A DNA stretch of 10,009 nucleotides, taken from assembly GCA_017420455.1 (NCBI GenBank), contig JAFOJB010000033.1, positions 1 to 10,009 of the forward strand, given 5' to 3'. Positions 6,221 to 10,009 of this stretch are shown one piece after another; positions within the stretch are counted from its first letter, which is position 1; each line of letters starts with the position of its first letter. Source of the DNA: Blautia sp. GTDB taxonomy: Bacteria > Bacillota > Clostridia > Lachnospirales > Lachnospiraceae. The notes under the pieces were generated by a model. It had not been told where the DNA came from. It did no database searches and saw nothing but the letters and a program-made list of their open reading frames with translations. Both the position numbers and the translations under genes were made by a program.

Positions 6221-7953
6221 CACTGATACTCCTGTTGAACTTCTTTCTGAAAAGCATTCATGGCAGCCTGGATCGTGACGATCACCCCGCCTTTGGCGTT
6301 TCGGATCTGGAACAGACAATGGTCCTGAAATCTGGCGTGAAGAGTCTGCTTTACACTGATCAGCCCGATATGGGTGGTGTTCTTATCCGGGATCTCCGCG
6401 GAATTGACCATGGCGAGAACCGATTCCGGAAAGGCCGGCCCGTTGTTTCTCGCCTCAAAGAGGAGATATTCCTGAGAATCCTCAGCTCCGGAACCGTCCT
6501 GGGCGGCCGGTGCGCTGTACACGACCTTTTTCAGTACCAGCGAAATCCGGAGGGACTGTCCCGGCAGCAGTCCGTGCTTGATACAGTTTTCCACAATGGT
6601 GCTGATGATCAGCGGCGGAAAAGGAAGATCCAGAAGGTCTTCCTGGGCTTCAAAGGTATATTCGATCCTTCCGGGATAGGCAAGCTGGTTCAGATTCAGG
6701 TAACAGCGGGCGCTCTCGACATCGTTCCGCAAAGTGTGTGAGGAGGAATCTGCAGTAATAAAATAGCGGAGATAGGCGGATAGGTTCATCACCGCAGTGT
6801 GGATTCCTTCTTCGTTCTTCTCATAGGCAAAGTTGTTGATCAGATTCAGGTTGTTGAGGAGAAAATGCGGGTAGGAGATCGTACGAAGATACCTGTTTTC
6901 TGCCTGCTGCTGACGGATCTTTTCTTCATAATAGTGCATACGGAGTTCCCGGATCTGGCGGAGCATGGAATTGAACGCCAGGATCACTTCGTTGAATTCC
7001 CGGGAAAACAGATTCTGGCGGCCGCGGAAGGAAAGGTCGCCGGAGGCGACCCGGGAGAAGCCGAACCGCAGGTAATTCAAAGGCTTGATCAGCTCCTGCT
7101 TCAGGAAGAAATAGAAGGCAGGAACAAAGAGGAACAAAAACAATATCACAAGATAGAGATATGGTGTCTCCGCAAAAAGCGCGCGGATCCCGCGGGGAAG
7201 TCTGGTGGCGGAGATGACATCGAAATCGTAACGCGTGTGATACCGCTGCAGAGCATAATAAGCCCCGTCCAGCTTCAGGCTGTCGGATCCTTTGAGCAGC
7301 TCCCCGAGGGGCAGATGTTCGTCCGCGGCCGTAAAGCTTCCGTTTGTTCCGATCATCGCAAAATAAGTATCCTTCAGGGAAGAGGAGGAGAGCAGCCGCA
7401 GAACAGAACTGGCGCTTAAGAAAACACCGCAGTAGAAATCCCCCTGGGAAATCCCGTATATATAATAGTCTGTCCCATGGAAGGTCTGCGTATTCCAGAC
7501 ATAGCTGGGAAAGGAAGAAAGGCTGCCAAGCCAGGCCGCGATCTCCTTTTCTTCATAGATCGGCATGGAATGGGTACTGCTTCTCAGAAAATAATCCTGC
7601 CTGTGATTATATGCGAAATAGCAGATGCCGGAATACTGAAACCGGCCGGATTCCAGGATATTCAAGGTTGCCTGCAGATCCCGATAGTAGAAAAACCAGA
7701 CAGAGGGATCCTCTGAAAGAGTGCCGAAAGTCTGGTACTGAACCATCTGCTGGGTGGAAAGGGCACTCTCGGACATGGAATTGGTAATGGTTTCCAGCCG
7801 TGAGGCCGTGCTGGCCGCAACGGTTTCCAGTATCCTCTGGCTGGCTGTTCTCCGGATGTAATGGATATTGAACAGAAAAACAGCCAGGAGTGCAGATAAA
7901 AATACAAATAACAGCAAAAAGGTACGGCTTTTTACGCTGGATGGCCTTTTCAT
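6220..7953 (-). CDS. Membrane sensor histidine kinase, YesM-like
   Basis: This 577-residue kinase passes an extracellular signal to the AraC-type regulator encoded next. Membrane helix 1 lies at about 11-33, a large extracytoplasmic sensor region at 34-264, helix 2 at about 265-284, and a HAMP linker at about 285-337 (LIKPLNYLRFGFSRVASGDL). A coiled stretch and the His_kinase domain (PF06580 type) follow, with phospho-accepting H363 in YPHFLLNNLN, then an ATP-binding domain with N-box VENCIKHG (N456) and a C-terminal HIGLISVKQTL box. Two motifs differ from consensus: the usual INPHFLYN reads SYPHFLLN, and the Asp of the DNGxG box is missing (ARNNGPAFP). The start at 7953 is chosen because AGGAG lies 6 bases ahead; in-frame ATGs at 7974 and 8058 have no such site. 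The signal is unknown; in this family it is often a sugar or a ligand-loaded binding protein, which the neighbouring importer would fit. Confidence 0.93.
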   Translation of the reverse strand: MKRPSSVKSRTFLLLFVFLSALLAVFLFNIHYIRRTASQRILETVAASTASRLETITNSMSESALSTQQMVQYQTFGTLSEDPSVWFFYYRDLQATLNILESGRFQYSGICYFAYNHRQDYFLRSSTHSMPIYEEKEIAAWLGSLSSFPSYVWNTQTFHGTDYYIYGISQGDFYCGVFLSASSVLRLLSSSSLKDTYFAMIGTNGSFTAADEHLPLGELLKGSDSLKLDGAYYALQRYHTRYDFDVISATRLPRGIRALFAETPYLYLVILFLFLFVPAFYFFLKQELIKPLNYLRFGFSRVASGDLSFRGRQNLFSREFNEVILAFNSMLRQIRELRMHYYEEKIRQQQAENRYLRTISYPHFLLNNLNLINNFAYEKNEEGIHTAVMNLSAYLRYFITADSSSHTLRNDVESARCYLNLNQLAYPGRIEYTFEAQEDLLDLPFPPLIISTIVENCIKHGLLPGQSLRISLVLKKVVYSAPAAQDGSGAEDSQEYLLFEARNNGPAFPESVLAMVNSAEIPDKNTTHIGLISVKQTLHARFQDHCLFQIRNAKGGVIVTIQAAMNAFQKEVQQEYQ

Positions 7954-7959
7954 GAAAAG

Positions 7960-7964
7960 CTCCT
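7960..7964 (-). promoter_or_regulatory. Ribosome binding site fixing the kinase start
   Basis: The minus strand reads AGGAG here, 6 bases before the ATG whose first base is 7953. This decides between three in-frame ATGs. Confidence 0.75.
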
Positions 7965-8088
7965 GATTCTGGGACATAAAATCCCGCGGGCAAGGATTGA
8001 TCCAGTGCAGAAAGACAATATTCCTCAGAGCGGTTTTGCCCCTGCTGCACATCAGCATCCCGCAGCAATATGCGTCGATAAAGAAGAA

Positions 8089-8112
8089 GGATCCATGCCG
8101 TCGGATGGATCC
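8089..8112 (-). promoter_or_regulatory. Hairpin near the 5' end of the kinase leader RNA
   Basis: GGATCCAT (8089-8096) and ATGGATCC (8105-8112) form a perfect 8-base stem with an 8-base loop. Read in the kinase direction it is followed by TTCTTCTTT, which resembles a terminator tail with interruptions. The predicted transcript starts only about 11 bases before it, so protection of the mRNA 5' end is at least as likely as attenuation. Confidence 0.45.
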
Positions 8113-8129
8113 GGAATGCCTGCAACAGT

Positions 8130-8158
8130 ATTATAAAAAAAACACAAAAAAAGTGCAA
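8130..8158 (-). promoter_or_regulatory. Sigma-A-type promoter of the kinase-regulator operon
   Basis: On the minus strand, -35 TTGCAC (8158-8153) and -10 TATAAT (8135-8130) are 17 bases apart. The -10 is a perfect consensus; the -35 keeps TTG. The spacer is made of two 7-base T tracts around GTG. Transcription should start near 8123, leaving a leader of about 170 bases before the kinase ATG. The -35 box lies within one copy of the GTGCAAGGA direct repeat, so a protein bound there would affect this promoter. Confidence 0.75.
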
Positions 8159-8182
8159 GGATATCTAAAAATCGTGCAAGGA
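8153..8182. promoter_or_regulatory. Direct repeat GTGCAAGGA x2, candidate binding site for the AraC-type regulator
   Basis: GTGCAAGGA occurs at 8153-8161 and again at 8174-8182, 21 bases apart start to start, i.e. two helical turns. AraC-family regulators commonly bind directly repeated half-sites with this period on one DNA face. The left copy covers the -35 box of the kinase promoter; the right copy ends about 35 bases before the rightward -10 candidate. The repeat is seen; binding by the neighbouring regulator is inferred. Confidence 0.6.
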
Positions 8183-8198
8183 AAAAAAGACCTGCGGA

Positions 8199-8222
8199 AT
8201 TATCATAATCATATGATAATAT
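8199..8222 (+). promoter_or_regulatory. AT-rich palindrome overlapping the likely promoter of the second importer
   Basis: ATTATCAT (8199-8206) and ATGATAAT (8213-8220) are perfect 8-base inverted arms around a 6-base centre. The right arm contains TGATAATAT (8214-8222), which fits an extended -10 box (TG-A-TAATAT). No decent -35 box lies 16-18 bases upstream, consistent with dependence on an activator bound at the upstream direct repeat. The start site would be near 8229. Confidence 0.45.
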
Positions 8223-8233
8223 AACGGATCAAC

Positions 8234-8267
8234 GTCAGGATCCGGTGATCTGCAGCCCGATCCTGAC
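8234..8267 (+). promoter_or_regulatory. Hairpin in the leader RNA of the second importer operon
   Basis: GTCAGGATC (8234-8242) and GATCCTGAC (8259-8267) pair perfectly over 9 bases with a 16-base loop. It is followed by A-rich rather than T-rich sequence on the plus strand, so it is not an intrinsic terminator. It sits almost at the predicted 5' end and may stabilise the message; it could also be a DNA operator. Confidence 0.45.
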
Positions 8268-8311
8268 AAAAACACTGCTGAAACAATGTGAAATGATGAA
8301 GGAGGAACGAC

Positions 8312-9805
8312 ATGAAAAGAAGAATGAAAGCAGCAAGTCTGATACTTGCAGGAACCATGATCATGGGCATGATGACCGGAGCTTTTACAGCGCAGGCAGA
8401 GGAACTGAAGGATGTCAATCTGTTTACCTGTACCTTTATGGATATTCCCACCAGCGACGCGGTGGAGAGAGTAACCGCGAAGGTGAACGAGATCATGAAT
8501 CCTCTGGGCGTAAACGTGCACCTGGAGTATACCAATGTCGCCGCATACGATGAGGAAGTCAGCCGCCGTCTGGCAGCAGGGGAAACCATCGATCTGATGA
8601 ACGCGCTGGACTGGAACTATGCAGGCTTTCTTTCCAACGGTTCCATTCTTCCCCTGGATGACTATCTTGCAGAGTACGGGCAGGATATTCTGGCAGCCAT
8701 CGGAGACGACTTCCGGTACATGCTGGACGGCCTGACCTTTGACGGCCAGCTCTACGGAATTCCCCAGCTTTCCGCGAAGCATACCTATAATGACATTCTG
8801 ATCAATAAGGATCTGGCGGATAAATATGAAATGGATCTTTCTGCCATCGATTCCTATGACGATCTGGAGCCGTTCATGCTGACGATCAAGGAAAATGAGC
8901 CTGGCGTGAAACCGATCATCCGCTCCGGGATCACCTTCTCCGGAACCACAGCAGTCTGTACCTTCGATGAGAACTACGAGGCGCTTGGCGACGGCGTCGG
9001 CGTTCTGATGGATCCGGAAAGCTATCAGCTGGTGGATTTCTATGAGACAGAAGGGTATAAAGAATTCTGTGAAACCGTCCACAGATGGTATGAAGAAGGA
9101 CTGGTCTCCGATGATATTTCTACCAGCGGCGACCGTGTGCATAATTACTGGCAGACAGGAAATGCCTTTGCCTGCATCGATCACACAACCGATTATTCTA
9201 CGGAGACCGCCGGACAGATGCTTTCCTCTCAGTACGGAGTGAACACAGAGATGATCCGGATCTCTACGCCGGTCTGCTCCAACCTGATCTATTCTTCCGT
9301 GATCCCCTATACCTCCGAGAATCCGGAAGCGGCAATGATCTTCCTGAACGAAATGTACAAGAATCCCGAGCTCGTCAACACCCTGTATTATGGCGTTGAG
9401 GGAGAAGACTGGGATCTGGTGGACGGCTTCATCACCGGAAGAGATGACAGCACTGTCTTCATGAACTGCGGAACCAGCCAGACCATGATCTGGGGCAACT
9501 ACTTTATCAGCACCGTAACAGCCGGAAATGAGCCGGATGCCATCGAAAAGACGCTGGAGTACACCAAATCCGGAAAAGGCGTCCGCACGCTTGGCTTCCT
9601 CTTTGACACAACGCCGGTTTCTTCTCAGTATGCTGCGATCCAGAACGTACTGCAGCAGTATCAGGAAGGCCTGGAATTTGGAATTCTGGATCCGGAGGTA
9701 GAGCTTCCCAACATGATCCAGGCCCTTAAGGACGCTGGCGTGGATGAGTTCATCGCCGAAAAACAGCGTCAGCTGGATGACTGGGTTGCCAAGAACAGGT
9801 CATGA
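8312..9805 (+). CDS. ABC sugar transporter solute-binding protein with DUF3502-like C-terminus
   Basis: This 497-residue exported protein should capture a sugar-like substrate for the permease encoded right after it. The start is firm: AAGGAGG at 8299-8305 lies 6 bases before the ATG. The N-terminus has basic residues, a hydrophobic core (about 8-24) and a likely signal-peptidase-I site A-Q-A at 27-29. It has no lipobox cysteine, although most binding proteins of Gram-positive bacteria are lipoproteins. The core has COG1653/LplA features (ETIDLMNALDW, DGQLYGIPQ, INKDLADKY). Residues ~427-494 (GFLFDTTPVSSQYAAIQNV, then Y-x-x-G-L-E-F-G and a final RQLDDW) match the DUF3502 tail of YtcQ/LipO-type binding proteins. 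The gene is divergent from the kinase-regulator operon and probably controlled by it. Its stop overlaps the next gene's ATG (ATGA). The substrate is unknown. Confidence 0.92.
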   Translation: MKRRMKAASLILAGTMIMGMMTGAFTAQAEELKDVNLFTCTFMDIPTSDAVERVTAKVNEIMNPLGVNVHLEYTNVAAYDEEVSRRLAAGETIDLMNALDWNYAGFLSNGSILPLDDYLAEYGQDILAAIGDDFRYMLDGLTFDGQLYGIPQLSAKHTYNDILINKDLADKYEMDLSAIDSYDDLEPFMLTIKENEPGVKPIIRSGITFSGTTAVCTFDENYEALGDGVGVLMDPESYQLVDFYETEGYKEFCETVHRWYEEGLVSDDISTSGDRVHNYWQTGNAFACIDHTTDYSTETAGQMLSSQYGVNTEMIRISTPVCSNLIYSSVIPYTSENPEAAMIFLNEMYKNPELVNTLYYGVEGEDWDLVDGFITGRDDSTVFMNCGTSQTMIWGNYFISTVTAGNEPDAIEKTLEYTKSGKGVRTLGFLFDTTPVSSQYAAIQNVLQQYQEGLEFGILDPEVELPNMIQALKDAGVDEFIAEKQRQLDDWVAKNRS

Positions 9806-10009
9806 GTGAAAAAGGAAAAAAGAAAAAGAAACTGCAGAAAAGTGATATAGCCTTGCTGGTGATGCTGCTTCCGGGCAGCATCTACCTGCTTGTAAACAAT
9901 TATGCTCCGATGTTCGGCATGTTTATCGCCTTCAAAAAGATCAATTACCAGAAGGGGATCTTCGGCAGCGACTGGGTGGGTCTGTCCAATTTTGAGTTCC
10001 TGTTCCGGA
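9802..10009 (+). CDS. CUT1-family ABC sugar permease, LplB-like, N-terminal part (3' end outside window)
   Basis: The first 69 codons are present. The ATG at 9802 overlaps the stop of the binding-protein gene by 4 bases (ATGA), and the upstream Shine-Dalgarno is weak (CAGG), so translation is probably coupled. A strongly basic N-terminus (KGKKKKKLQK) precedes membrane helix 1 (about residues 16-31, IALLVMLLPGSIYLLV). NNYAPMFGMFIAFKKIN and then WVGLSNFEFLFR follow, the same layout as the LplB-like permease at 931-1887 (FNYSPMWGWITAFQDY; FVGLKNFKWLF). This marks the second importer as another binding protein-permease operon that continues to the right. The EAA loop lies outside the window. Confidence 0.93.
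   Translation, partial: MSEKGKKKKKLQKSDIALLVMLLPGSIYLLVNNYAPMFGMFIAFKKINYQKGIFGSDWVGLSNFEFLFR

Larger units (their letters stand above)
7954..8311. other. 358-base divergent control region between kinase and second importer
   Basis: No gene is supported here. Reading right from the kinase start, the region holds the kinase 5' leader (about 170 bases) with a hairpin at 8089-8112, then the kinase promoter (8130-8158), the direct repeat GTGCAAGGA (8153-8182), an AT-rich palindrome (8199-8220) overlapping the likely rightward promoter, a leader hairpin (8234-8267), and the ribosome binding site of the second binding-protein gene. The stretch 8130-8225 is markedly A/T-rich relative to the genes on both sides, as expected for promoters. 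Confidence 0.8.

Noticed and set aside
6799..7419. 206-codon open frame on the plus strand
   Set aside because: It is entirely antisense to the kinase gene and has a low-complexity E/Q/G-rich composition with no recognisable domain.
7954..8058. Longer kinase starting at 8058 or 7974
   Set aside because: Neither ATG has a Shine-Dalgarno sequence, and the extra residues (MLMCSRG... and MSQNQ...) do not resemble a signal or domain. AGGAG before 7953 decides the start.
8165..9184. 339-codon open frame on the minus strand
   Set aside because: It lies opposite the well-supported binding-protein gene, has a Cys/His/Ile-rich composition with no family motif, and lacks a ribosome binding site. It is an antisense shadow.

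Overview
The window looks like a chromosomal segment from a gut-type Clostridium/Lachnospiraceae-like Firmicute. The grounds are roughly 50% GC, strong GGAGG-type ribosome binding sites, CUT1-class sugar-transport genes of the LplABC type with no ATPase gene beside them, a YesM/YesN-type two-component system, and a secreted leucine-rich-repeat protein of the kind common in these bacteria. This is inference from gene families and style; no rRNA or other phylogenetic marker is present. I found no mobile element, tRNA, rRNA or CRISPR array.

Layout, left to right. (1) Bases 3-2795 (+) hold the end of a first ABC sugar-import operon: the C-terminal part of a solute-binding protein, a hairpin in the intercistronic gap, and two CUT1 permeases. 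It closes with a strong intrinsic terminator at 2805-2858. (2) Bases 3076-5368 (+) hold a hexapeptide-repeat acyltransferase of the xenobiotic-acetyltransferase type, then a secreted 520-residue leucine-rich-repeat protein with 19 cysteines in its mature part. (3) Bases 5423-7953 (-) hold a sensor kinase and response regulator pair (kinase first, 1-base overlap), convergent with the leucine-rich-repeat gene. (4) Bases 7954-8311 are a 358-base divergent control region. (5) Bases 8312-10009 (+) begin a second ABC sugar-import operon: a solute-binding protein with a DUF3502-like C-terminus, overlapped by 4 bases by a permease gene that runs off the window.

How the parts probably work together. 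YesM-like kinases sense an extracellular signal, often a carbohydrate or a ligand-loaded binding protein, and phosphorylate an AraC-type regulator that switches on neighbouring LplABC-type importers. The control region fits that scheme. A near-consensus promoter for the kinase points left. A direct repeat, GTGCAAGGA twice with a 21-base period (two helical turns), overlaps that promoter's -35 box and lies upstream of a poor, activator-dependent-looking promoter pointing right. The regulator probably binds this repeat to control both its own operon and the second importer. Neither importer has an ATPase in view; both likely borrow a shared MsmX-type ATPase encoded elsewhere.

Nothing here is an obviously new system. 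The points most worth a second look are the 21-base direct repeat, the leucine-rich-repeat/acyltransferase pair placed between two importers, the altered kinase motifs, and the solute-binding protein without a lipobox.
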